Assembly: GCA_902591645.1 (NCBI GenBank)
Contig: CACJBM010000030.1
Span: 1-23,765, forward strand
Length of the DNA: 23,765 bases
Origin: an uncultured Verrucomicrobiota bacterium
GTDB lineage: Bacteria > Verrucomicrobiota > Verrucomicrobiae > Verrucomicrobiales > DEV007
Direction of reading: 5' to 3'
Shown: one piece after another, positions 1-7,176 of the stretch
Position numbering within the stretch: the stretch's first letter is position 1
Layout of the letters: every line of letters begins with the position of its first letter
The notes under the pieces: model-generated
The model's database searches: none
Told to the model about the DNA's origin: nothing
The model's input: only the letters and a program-made list of their open reading frames with translations
Made by a program: the position numbers and the translations under genes

Positions 1-1
1 T

Positions 2-1495
2 GCTTTCAATCAGGACAAGCCCTTCAATCAATTCATTATCGAGCAAATCGCTGGGGATTTATTACCGGCAGAAAGCTCCGGCAAAAAACGCGAACAAACA
101 ATAGCGGCTGGATTCTTATCTGTTGGCCCAAAAATGCTCGCCTGTGATGATCCTGATAAAATGAGAAGGGACATTGCAGATGAACAAATTGATACGACCG
201 GGCGTGCTTTCATGGGAATGACATTCGGTTGCGCAAGATGCCATGACCATAAATTTGACCCAATTTCCATAGAGGATTATTACGGACTCGCTGGAATATT
301 CATGTCCACCAAAACACTGATCAAATATAGCGTTGTTGCGCAACTTCACCACCATGATTTATCAACAAAGGAAGAGAAGGATCGACGTAATAAAATTTCA
401 CAGATTGAGAAAAAAATATCCGCTAAAGACATTCAAGAGGATTCCAAGAAGAAACTTCAAGATGAAGTTGCGACACTGAAAAAAGATTCAACTCCTCCTT
501 ATGATATTTTAGCCGTGACTGAATATCCAACCAAAGATGTTCGAGTTCATCTTAGGGGTGATTACCAGACATTAGGAGACACAGTGCCAAGGAGACTCCC
601 ACCGGCAATAGCGGGTCAATTTCAGCATCCCATGCCTAACGACCAGAGCGGACGACTGCAATTAGCACGCTGGATCGCTTCTGAAAAAAATCCACTAACT
701 GCTAGAGTCATTGTTAATAGAATTTGGCGATGGCATTTTGGTAGAGGCATCGTTCCTACACCAGACAACTATGGAACATTGGGAGAAAAGCCAACTCACC
801 CAGAACTACTTGATCATCTGGCACTCGAATTCATTCATTCAAATTGGTCCATAAAATCAATGCACAGATTAATTATGAACTCTGCAACTTATCAGCAATC
901 ATCTTTTACAGATGAATCCATTAAAAATGCAGATCCAGACAATGAGTTGTTCGCTAGGTGGAAGCTGCGCAGGTTAGAGTCAGAGGCTCTTCGCGATTCG
1001 ATTCTTTTTAAAGCCAATCTACTAGATTTAAGCATAGGGAAATCGATGCTAACTGCCGCAAAAAATAAATATGCAAACCGCGATAAACTTTCAGAGCATA
1101 TAAAAAGCAATAAAAGAACAGTATACCTCCCAGTCATGAGAAGTTCAGGATATGATGGGCAGAATGCTTTTGATTTCCCTGATCCAGCAATGATCAATGG
1201 GAACCGAAAAAGTTCTACGATCGCGCCTCAAGCACTATATCTCATGAACAGTCCGCTCATCCATAAATGTTCTATTGCATTGGCCGAAATGCATAAAAAT
1301 GCCACATCGAATGCACCCACATCAAATAGAATAAACTGGATGATTCTTCATCTTTTATCTAGACCCGCGACCAAAAAAGAAACCTTGCGTGCAGAGAACT
1401 TTATTCATGCATATTCACCAGGTAACGAACAAGCCGCATGGGCCGCATTCGCTCGAACTTTATTTGCATCAAACGAATTTTTATATATTGAATAA
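2..1495 (+). CDS. PSD1-type DUF1549/DUF1553 protein, 5'-truncated by the window
   Basis: The frame is open from base 2, so the gene starts before the window. About 497 residues are visible. The codons before the first internal ATG (134) spell a DUF1549-like stretch (KPFNQFIIEQIAGDLLP), which shows that the ATG is not the start. A CARCH motif at 230-244, followed by DHKFDPI, is the conserved CxxCH site of DUF1549, a possible haem-c or metal site. The DUF1553 part follows, with GRLQLARWIAS near base 650, NRIWRWHFGRGIV near 715 and APQALYLMNSP near 1230. Full-length relatives are usually much longer and carry an N-terminal cytochrome-like (PSD1) domain, which would lie outside. These proteins are abundant in Planctomycetes and Verrucomicrobia, are exported, and have no firmly established biochemical role. 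The DUF1501 gene begins 15 bases downstream, the usual pairing. Confidence 0.93.
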   Translation, partial: AFNQDKPFNQFIIEQIAGDLLPAESSGKKREQTIAAGFLSVGPKMLACDDPDKMRRDIADEQIDTTGRAFMGMTFGCARCHDHKFDPISIEDYYGLAGIFMSTKTLIKYSVVAQLHHHDLSTKEEKDRRNKISQIEKKISAKDIQEDSKKKLQDEVATLKKDSTPPYDILAVTEYPTKDVRVHLRGDYQTLGDTVPRRLPPAIAGQFQHPMPNDQSGRLQLARWIASEKNPLTARVIVNRIWRWHFGRGIVPTPDNYGTLGEKPTHPELLDHLALEFIHSNWSIKSMHRLIMNSATYQQSSFTDESIKNADPDNELFARWKLRRLESEALRDSILFKANLLDLSIGKSMLTAAKNKYANRDKLSEHIKSNKRTVYLPVMRSSGYDGQNAFDFPDPAMINGNRKSSTIAPQALYLMNSPLIHKCSIALAEMHKNATSNAPTSNRINWMILHLLSRPATKKETLRAENFIHAYSPGNEQAAWAAFARTLFASNEFLYIE

Positions 1496-1510
1496 TATAG
1501 AATTGAAATA

Positions 1511-2893
1511 ATGGGACTTTGCTTAAATCGCCATCCCTCACCCCTTAGCAGAAGAGATATGCTCAAGGGAAGCGGCATTGGCTTTGGATCACTCGCATTG
1601 AACGCAATGCTGACAACTGGATCCTCATCAACGCAACTCTCTCCGAGCCTAGCTAAAGCTAAAAGAGTCATTTTTCTTTTCATGCACGGAGGCCCTTCGA
1701 CCCTGGATTTATTTGATCCAAAAGAGTCTCTCAAGAAAAATAATGGTAAACCTTTACCGTACGATAAACCACGCATTGCATCATCCAAGACTGGCAACCT
1801 TTTGGCATCTCCATGGAACTTTAAACAACACGGTCAGAGCGGAGCATGGGTGAGCGAACTCCTACCTAATATTTCATCCATTTCAGATGATCTCTGTTTT
1901 TTAAATTCAATGCATTGTTCAAATTCCCGGCACGGTGGGGCCCTTCTTGAACTTCACACAGGATCAGACACCTTCACTCGTCCATCTATGGGATCTTGGA
2001 TTAATTATGGCCTTGGAAGCGAAAATAATAATCTCCCAGGATTCATAACAATTAATCCTCCCAGTAGTCACGGAGGATCTGGGGCCTGGTCTTCAGCATT
2101 TCTTCCTGCTCGTTATGGAGGAACCATGATCCGAGGAAACAGTAAGGAAATGAAAATTCCTTTCATAAACAACCCTTTAAAGGACAGATCCAAGCAAAGA
2201 AAAGAAATCGATCTCTTAAATGCCTTAAATATCGAACATCTAAAAAAACACAAATTCAACACTGATTTAGAATCACGTATAGAATCTTACGAACTGGCCT
2301 TCCGCATGCAAATGACAGCGCCCGAGATTCAAGATATTTCTGGAGAACCAGCACACATCAATAAACTCTACGGATCAGACGAAGGCCCAACTGCAGAATT
2401 TGCTAAACAATGCATTATGGCAAGAAGACTCAGTGAATCAGGAGTACGGTTCGTTCAAGTAACTCACCGATATTGGGACTCGCATGGAAATTTACGTAGT
2501 GAACATGAGAAACTTTCGAAAGAAATGGACAAGCCAGTGACGGGATTAATCACAGATCTAAAACAGCGTGGACTTTTGGAAGACACTCTTGTCCTCTGGG
2601 GAGGCGAGTTCGGAAGAACCCCAGTCGCTCAGGGCAACAATGGACGCGACCATAATCCACACGGCTTCACCATGTTCATGGCTGGCGGAGGAACTAGACC
2701 TGGCATCCAATACGGAAGCACTGATGATTATGGCTACCATGCAGAAAAAAATCCGATACACTTCCACGACCTGCATGCAACTATCCTCCACTTAATGGGC
2801 ATTAACCATACGGATCTTACATATCGATATGCCGGCAGAGATTTTCGTTTAACTGATGTTCATGGTAAAATCATCAAGGATATTATAGCTTAG
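1511..2893 (+). CDS. DUF1501 family protein (alkaline phosphatase/sulfatase-like fold)
   Basis: A 460-residue protein. The N-terminus carries a twin-arginine-type signal (SRRDMLKGSG, residues 13-22) followed by a hydrophobic stretch, so Tat export is likely. Recognisable DUF1501 blocks are FLFMHGGPSTLDLFDPK near residues 56-72, WGGEFGRTP near 363, GRDHNPHGFTMFMAGGG near 378, and HFHDLHATILHLMGI near 417. DUF1501 is distantly related to the alkaline phosphatase/arylsulfatase superfamily, but its substrate is not known. It lies 15 bases after the PSD1-type gene and 18 bases before a sulfotransferase gene, all in one direction, which suggests a transcription unit. No clear Shine-Dalgarno precedes the ATG. 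Length and both ends look intact. Confidence 0.93.
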   Translation: MGLCLNRHPSPLSRRDMLKGSGIGFGSLALNAMLTTGSSSTQLSPSLAKAKRVIFLFMHGGPSTLDLFDPKESLKKNNGKPLPYDKPRIASSKTGNLLASPWNFKQHGQSGAWVSELLPNISSISDDLCFLNSMHCSNSRHGGALLELHTGSDTFTRPSMGSWINYGLGSENNNLPGFITINPPSSHGGSGAWSSAFLPARYGGTMIRGNSKEMKIPFINNPLKDRSKQRKEIDLLNALNIEHLKKHKFNTDLESRIESYELAFRMQMTAPEIQDISGEPAHINKLYGSDEGPTAEFAKQCIMARRLSESGVRFVQVTHRYWDSHGNLRSEHEKLSKEMDKPVTGLITDLKQRGLLEDTLVLWGGEFGRTPVAQGNNGRDHNPHGFTMFMAGGGTRPGIQYGSTDDYGYHAEKNPIHFHDLHATILHLMGINHTDLTYRYAGRDFRLTDVHGKIIKDIIA

Positions 2894-2911
2894 AAAACCC
2901 ATCTAAATCTA

Positions 2912-3697
2912 ATGCGTATTGTCACCTGCTGCTCTAGGAGTGGAAGTTCATTCATCTGCCAATTACTACATCGTTTAGGAGCAGATTTCGGATCCGATAA
3001 AGAATTAGTCCGAGCTGATGAGTGGAACAGTAAAGGGTACTTTGAAAACAAATCCGTAAATAAGCTCAATCACGAACTCCTTTTCGGACCATGGTCATCA
3101 CCTAACATATGGATAGAATCAATGTGGCCAAAGAACCCATTGATTCGATTGCGGAAAATATCCTCATTGGCCTTGGCCCCATTAGTTTCAAGAAAATCGT
3201 TAATTCAGAAACGCAGCAGAAAAAAATCTGACCAGATAATTTCAATATCAAAAGAACTTAACAACAAAATCGTTAAGGATCCTAGGTTCTGTTATTTAAT
3301 GGATCCATGGCAGACTCATGGAAGCATTGATTCGGTATTATTTGTCCTTCGTCATCCCTGGGAATCAGCCAGCTCAATGACACGTCAGACCGGGTTACCC
3401 CTGCCCCTAACTTATGCAGGATGGAAGGATTCAATCCTTAACTTCTGGAATATTAAGCACAAATACCCAGTCCACATAGTAGATTACAATTCTCTCTTTC
3501 AAAAAGACATTCCATCAAACGCAATGGAACCTCTTTTCCAATTCTTAGATATCAAATTTGATAGCGAAAAAGCAAATGAAGCCCTCCACTCTACTCTCGA
3601 TAAAAAAATGCGACGATATCAAGGAACAGAAAAGCAACTTCCAAAATCAATTAAGACATTATATCAGGACCTCCTAAATAAGGCAGCTAATCAATAA
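2912..3697 (+). CDS. Sulfotransferase family protein
   Basis: A 261-residue cytosolic-type protein without a signal peptide. The extreme N-terminus has the 5'-phosphosulfate loop of PAPS-dependent sulfotransferases (residues 8-13, SRSGSS, followed by FICQLLHRLGA). A KDPRFCYLMDPW block follows in the middle. A 3'-phosphate-binding-type segment near residues 140-152 reads VLFVLRHPWESASSM. Such enzymes transfer sulfate from PAPS to an acceptor hydroxyl or amine; the acceptor cannot be told from the sequence. It sits directly after the PSD1/DUF1501 pair and converges with the next gene, with only 5 bases between the stop codons. The early Met places the PAPS loop at the N-terminus as in relatives, which supports this start. 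Confidence 0.85.
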   Translation: MRIVTCCSRSGSSFICQLLHRLGADFGSDKELVRADEWNSKGYFENKSVNKLNHELLFGPWSSPNIWIESMWPKNPLIRLRKISSLALAPLVSRKSLIQKRSRKKSDQIISISKELNNKIVKDPRFCYLMDPWQTHGSIDSVLFVLRHPWESASSMTRQTGLPLPLTYAGWKDSILNFWNIKHKYPVHIVDYNSLFQKDIPSNAMEPLFQFLDIKFDSEKANEALHSTLDKKMRRYQGTEKQLPKSIKTLYQDLLNKAANQ

Positions 3698-3702
3698 AGT
3701 CA

Positions 3703-4995
3703 CTACCTTCTATTGCCTGAACCCCCACGATTATCGACCTTCCCATCACCATCACGGTCTTCACCAAAAGGCATTGCCATTTCAATTCTTTTACCTTGTT
3801 TGCGCCCCTCAACAACATGACTGCTATATACTTTCTTCTTTGTCCTCTTAGCATAATCTCTGTTCGCTGAGGCCATTTCCTGAAGCAAGGTTTCATTTGA
3901 TGCGTTCAAAGGAAGTGACTTAACAATTTCTCCCTCTAAGCCAAATTCTCCTGGCCTCACTATATAGAATCCTGATTTCTTACTCTTCGACGATAAAGGA
4001 GCAGTCCAAGATTCACTATCGGACTCAAAATCATAATTGAACCGGCCCACAACGTCTGCACCCCATGCAACTGATCGAATTCTTTTACCCGCATCAGCAA
4101 TTTCGTCCTCATCACCTGCAATAAGTAAAAGAATCTTTTGATCCGCGGATGAAACATTCAGCGCCAAGGCAAAACTATTGAAATCTGGGATACGAGAGTC
4201 CAGAATATCTCCCCTTGATTTGTACCGGTCAGCTATAACAGCTATATCATCAAAATTCCGGGATATGTGCTGAGGGCCACGGCCGCTACGGGTTAATCTT
4301 TTCTGGCCGTCAGGAGCAATGACGCAAAAAGCGGTATTCTCAAATCTTCCTCCTAGATGACTCCTTACAATTTTTTGATTCTCCTCACTTTCATACGACT
4401 CTATTCGAACACAAATAAATTTTCTGGAAGCTTTAATGACATCTGGATCGCTGAACAAACTGTTCTTTGTGGAAGTATAACCGGGTCAGAAAACACCAGG
4501 AACACCACCACACTGTGACGCCACCGCCATAAAAAGTATTGGCCGATTCATCCTTTTGGCCTCTGAGATCCCATCTTCCAATCTAGGATACCAGGCAATG
4601 CTCGGCTCACCCAAATCCAATGAAGATTCCCCTAAATCATTTGGCCTCGGTCCGCCAGCTCTTCGCCTCGGTCCGCCCTGACCTCGGATGGGCCCATTCC
4701 TTTCACCTTCATCAACATCAGCTCGAGGCCCCCTACCAAAACGATCAGGTCTTAATTCACTACCCGAAATGATCCCATCCCTATTCTTATCTAAACTCAA
4801 AAGCGATTCCGATGCTTCTTCAATTTCCTTAGATGAAATGGACCCATCCCCGTTAATGTCCAGCGCTCTTAACACGGGATGATTACCTGAACCACCCCTG
4901 CCAGACCCTTCTCTCGACGAGATTTGAGCTAAAGCAAACTTAGAAAAAAGGGCTAAAGAGAAAAATACGCTTAATGAAATGCTTTTAATGTTCAT
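3703..4995 (-). CDS. Candidate selenoprotein: secreted EF-hand, thioredoxin-like protein with in-frame UGA
   Basis: Two open stretches (4995-4489 and 4485-3706) lie in the same frame, separated by one TGA at 4488-4486; the terminal stop is TAG. Read through, they give 430 residues with the TGA at residue 170. Domains: signal peptide 1-23 (ends FALA); two canonical EF-hand loops, DINGDGSISSKE (46-57) and DKNRDGIISGSE (69-80); a Gly/Arg/Pro-rich linker; then a thioredoxin-like segment with EAKRMNRPILFMAVASQC, Cys162 and PGVF before the TGA, and PGYTSTK after it. The strand-helix layout and the following SDPDVIKASRKFICVRIES resemble thioredoxin-like domains, where Cys or Sec in this region is catalytic. 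A third, incomplete Ca-loop (DRDGDGKVDN) lies near the C-terminus. A hairpin starts 20 bases after the TGA. The alternative is a nonsense-mutated pseudogene, but I see no other lesion. Residues 171 onward cannot start at a good ATG of their own. Confidence 0.8.
4453..4488 (-). promoter_or_regulatory. Possible bacterial SECIS-like hairpin after the in-frame UGA
   Basis: In the mRNA sense, counting U of UGA as 1, bases 24-27 (GAAC) pair with 33-36 (GUUC) around the loop AGUUU. One more A-U pair would leave the loop GUU. The loop lies 24 bases after the UGA and has a G in its first or second position. Known bacterial SECIS elements sit directly downstream of the Sec UGA, with an upper stem of a few pairs and a small loop bearing an early G. 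The lower stem is weak. No folding energy was calculated. Confidence 0.45.
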
Positions 4996-5112
4996 TTTTT
5001 GTGAAACATGATTAAATAACCATAAATAGATTACGAACAGATTACTTTGTCTGTAGCAAAAGTTTTTTATTTTTTATTGAATAAAACTAAAGCCTATCAG
5101 GTCAAACGAAGG

Positions 5113-7176
5113 ATGAAAATTTCGAATTTTATAGTAATAACACTACTAATTAGCGTTGTCTCCACTTTGCTCATTCGAGCAGATCAGATTCTCACTAAAG
5201 AAACAACCGTACCAGATCCTGCCACAATTGACCCTCCAGTAACTGAGCCTGCCACAATTGAGCCTATAAAAATTGAAGATGAAATTGAACCCGATCAGGA
5301 CCAACGAGAAGATTTACTATTAAAAAAAATAGATCTACTTACTGAGCGAATTAATGAATTAGAAAAACAGCTAACTGAAAAATCATCAGATCCATCAGTT
5401 AAAGAAAATCCACAAGAATTGGGACCGTCATCTGATCTGTTCCCTGAAGATATTACAGATATAAACGAGCAAGATCTCCCTGAATTCGTACCTGACAATC
5501 AAGCCAGAGAAGATTTCGGAGAAGCTCTTGATCCATACGGAGACTGGTTATCCACAGATAACTATGGTGAAGTTTGGAGACCCAACACTTCCCAAACTGT
5601 AGATTGGTCACCATACACCGTGGGTCAATGGAATTACACTGAACTGGGTTGGCATTTCACATCACCAGAACCATGGGGATGGGCTTGCTATCATTACGGA
5701 AGATGGGTCAGATACAGAACACTTGGATGGTGCTGGGTACCTGGAAGAGAATGGGCACCTGCGTGGGTGTCTTGGAGAACTTCTTCAAACCACATCGGTT
5801 GGTCTCCACTTCCTCCAACGGCAACATGGAACCATAATATAGGCATCAGACGTTGGGTCGATTCTCGCTGCAATATTGGTCCAAGCCATTATAGCTTTGT
5901 TAAAATTACAGACTTTGGCTCAAGGAACTGCCGCACTTCAGTCATCAATCGCCGCCAGAATGCATCACTAATTCTGTCGACCAACAATGTGACTCTTATT
6001 TTGTCCAGTTCTAGAGGGGGTAACAACCACATCCATAGTAGAGGTCCAAATAGAGACCATCTAGTAAGGCATCACCAGCAAAAACACCCAACTCTTCATA
6101 TAGTAAAGAATAAGGGGAAACGCGGAGCCATTAATCGGACGAATCATTCATCAAATCATATTGTGATACATGAAAGAATTAAATCTAGCCATTCGGAAAG
6201 ACCCAATAATCGACCAGCATTAAGAAAAATACACAAAGTAGAAGTGGATAATGGTTGGAATGAATTGGCTAACCATGATCAAGAAAAAAAACTGAGACGA
6301 CATATCCACAATGATTCCGAAAAGGAAAAGCATCTGGGAAGACCAGTAAACCAAAAATCTAATAACAACAAAATAAAAGCCGTTAGTTTAATCAATGAAA
6401 CTAACAAACCTGACAGGAGCAGTCGCATATCAGAAACAAAAATACCAAATGTAGAAAACCGTAGCCGGAGAATATCTAAAGAGACTAATGACCGTATACA
6501 ATCAAATGTAATCGTTCCTCCAATCAGTGAAAACAAAACACCTAAAGCACTTCCAATAAAAGAAAATAATCTAGGCAAACAAAGACAAACTGTTCAAGCA
6601 AGGCAGCAGCAGGAAATCGCTGCAGCCAAGAGAGTCGCTGACGATAGAGCAAGACAAAATCAAATCGCTCAAAAACAGGCCGCAGAACAGAGACAAAGAC
6701 AAACTGTTCAAGCAAGGCAGCAGCAAGAAATCGCTGCAGCCAAGAGAGTCGCTGACGATAGAGCAAGGCGAAATCAAATCGCCCAAAAACAGGCCGCACA
6801 ACAGAGACAAAGACAAACTGTTCAAGCAAGGCAGCAGCAAGAAATCGCTGCAGCCAAGAGAATCGCTGACGATAGAGCAAGACAAAATCAAATCGCTCAA
6901 AAACAGGCCGCAGAACAGAGACAAAGACAAACTGTTCAAGCAAGGCAGCAGCAAGAAATCGCTGCAGCCAAGAGAGTCGCTGACGATAGGGCAAGGCGAA
7001 ATCAAATCGCCCAAAAACAGGCCGCACAACAGAGACAAAGACAAGCAATCCAACGCAAATCACCAACCCCAAAAACTAGCAGCAACACAATCAAACAATC
7101 TCCTCAACGCCGCATCGTAAGAGGCAGCAGCGAAAGGACACCAAAACCAGCTGCTAAACAATCAAGAAAACGTTAA
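5113..7176 (+). CDS. DUF6600-type Trp-rich secreted protein with C-terminal 38-residue repeats
   Basis: I start at ATG 5113 because it opens directly into a signal peptide (MKISNFIVITLLISVV, ending near IRA-D). The frame could extend to a TTG at 5047, which would put 22 non-signal residues in front. The protein has about 687 residues. Order: signal; Thr/Pro/Glu-rich segment with a short duplicated motif (PATI-P-PVTEPATIEP); a short coiled coil (LLKKIDLLTERINELEKQL); a Trp/Gly-rich domain from about residue 139 to 250 with GEVWRP, PWGWACYHYGRWV, GWCWVPG and WAPAWVSWR, the DUF6600 signature; a basic, Asn/His-rich region; four 38-residue Gln/Arg/Ala repeats (bases 6581-7042); and a basic tail. 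The function of DUF6600 is unknown. The tail suggests a charged helical rod that may bind polyanions. The last codon overlaps the stop of the converging gene. Confidence 0.85.
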   Translation: MKISNFIVITLLISVVSTLLIRADQILTKETTVPDPATIDPPVTEPATIEPIKIEDEIEPDQDQREDLLLKKIDLLTERINELEKQLTEKSSDPSVKENPQELGPSSDLFPEDITDINEQDLPEFVPDNQAREDFGEALDPYGDWLSTDNYGEVWRPNTSQTVDWSPYTVGQWNYTELGWHFTSPEPWGWACYHYGRWVRYRTLGWCWVPGREWAPAWVSWRTSSNHIGWSPLPPTATWNHNIGIRRWVDSRCNIGPSHYSFVKITDFGSRNCRTSVINRRQNASLILSTNNVTLILSSSRGGNNHIHSRGPNRDHLVRHHQQKHPTLHIVKNKGKRGAINRTNHSSNHIVIHERIKSSHSERPNNRPALRKIHKVEVDNGWNELANHDQEKKLRRHIHNDSEKEKHLGRPVNQKSNNNKIKAVSLINETNKPDRSSRISETKIPNVENRSRRISKETNDRIQSNVIVPPISENKTPKALPIKENNLGKQRQTVQARQQQEIAAAKRVADDRARQNQIAQKQAAEQRQRQTVQARQQQEIAAAKRVADDRARRNQIAQKQAAQQRQRQTVQARQQQEIAAAKRIADDRARQNQIAQKQAAEQRQRQTVQARQQQEIAAAKRVADDRARRNQIAQKQAAQQRQRQAIQRKSPTPKTSSNTIKQSPQRRIVRGSSERTPKPAAKQSRKR
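6581..7042 (+). repeat. Four in-frame tandem repeats of 114 bp (38 codons)
   Basis: Units start at 6587, 6701, 6815 and 6929. Each encodes a helical Gln/Arg/Ala segment such as TVQARQQQEIAAAKRVADD. I count 5 base differences between units 1 and 2, 2 between units 1 and 3, and 1 between units 2 and 4. The array is therefore a 228-bp dimer duplicated once. It lies inside the DUF6600-type gene. Confidence 0.97.

Noticed and set aside
3703..4488. Reading the two halves of the TGA-split gene as two separate genes
   Set aside because: Both are in one frame, the second half has no good ATG start or leader, and the thioredoxin-like domain runs across the stop.
4486..4488. TGA reassigned genome-wide as a sense codon
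   Set aside because: TGA ends several other intact genes here (for example acs and the rRNA pseudouridine synthase) at their expected C-termini.
6581..7042. CRISPR array
   Set aside because: The 114-bp units are contiguous, coding and without spacers.
6542..7072. Long minus-strand open frames across the 114-bp repeats
   Set aside because: They are antisense to the repeats of the DUF6600-type gene. Their length comes from the repeat composition, and the Leu/Phe/Ser-rich products match nothing that I know.
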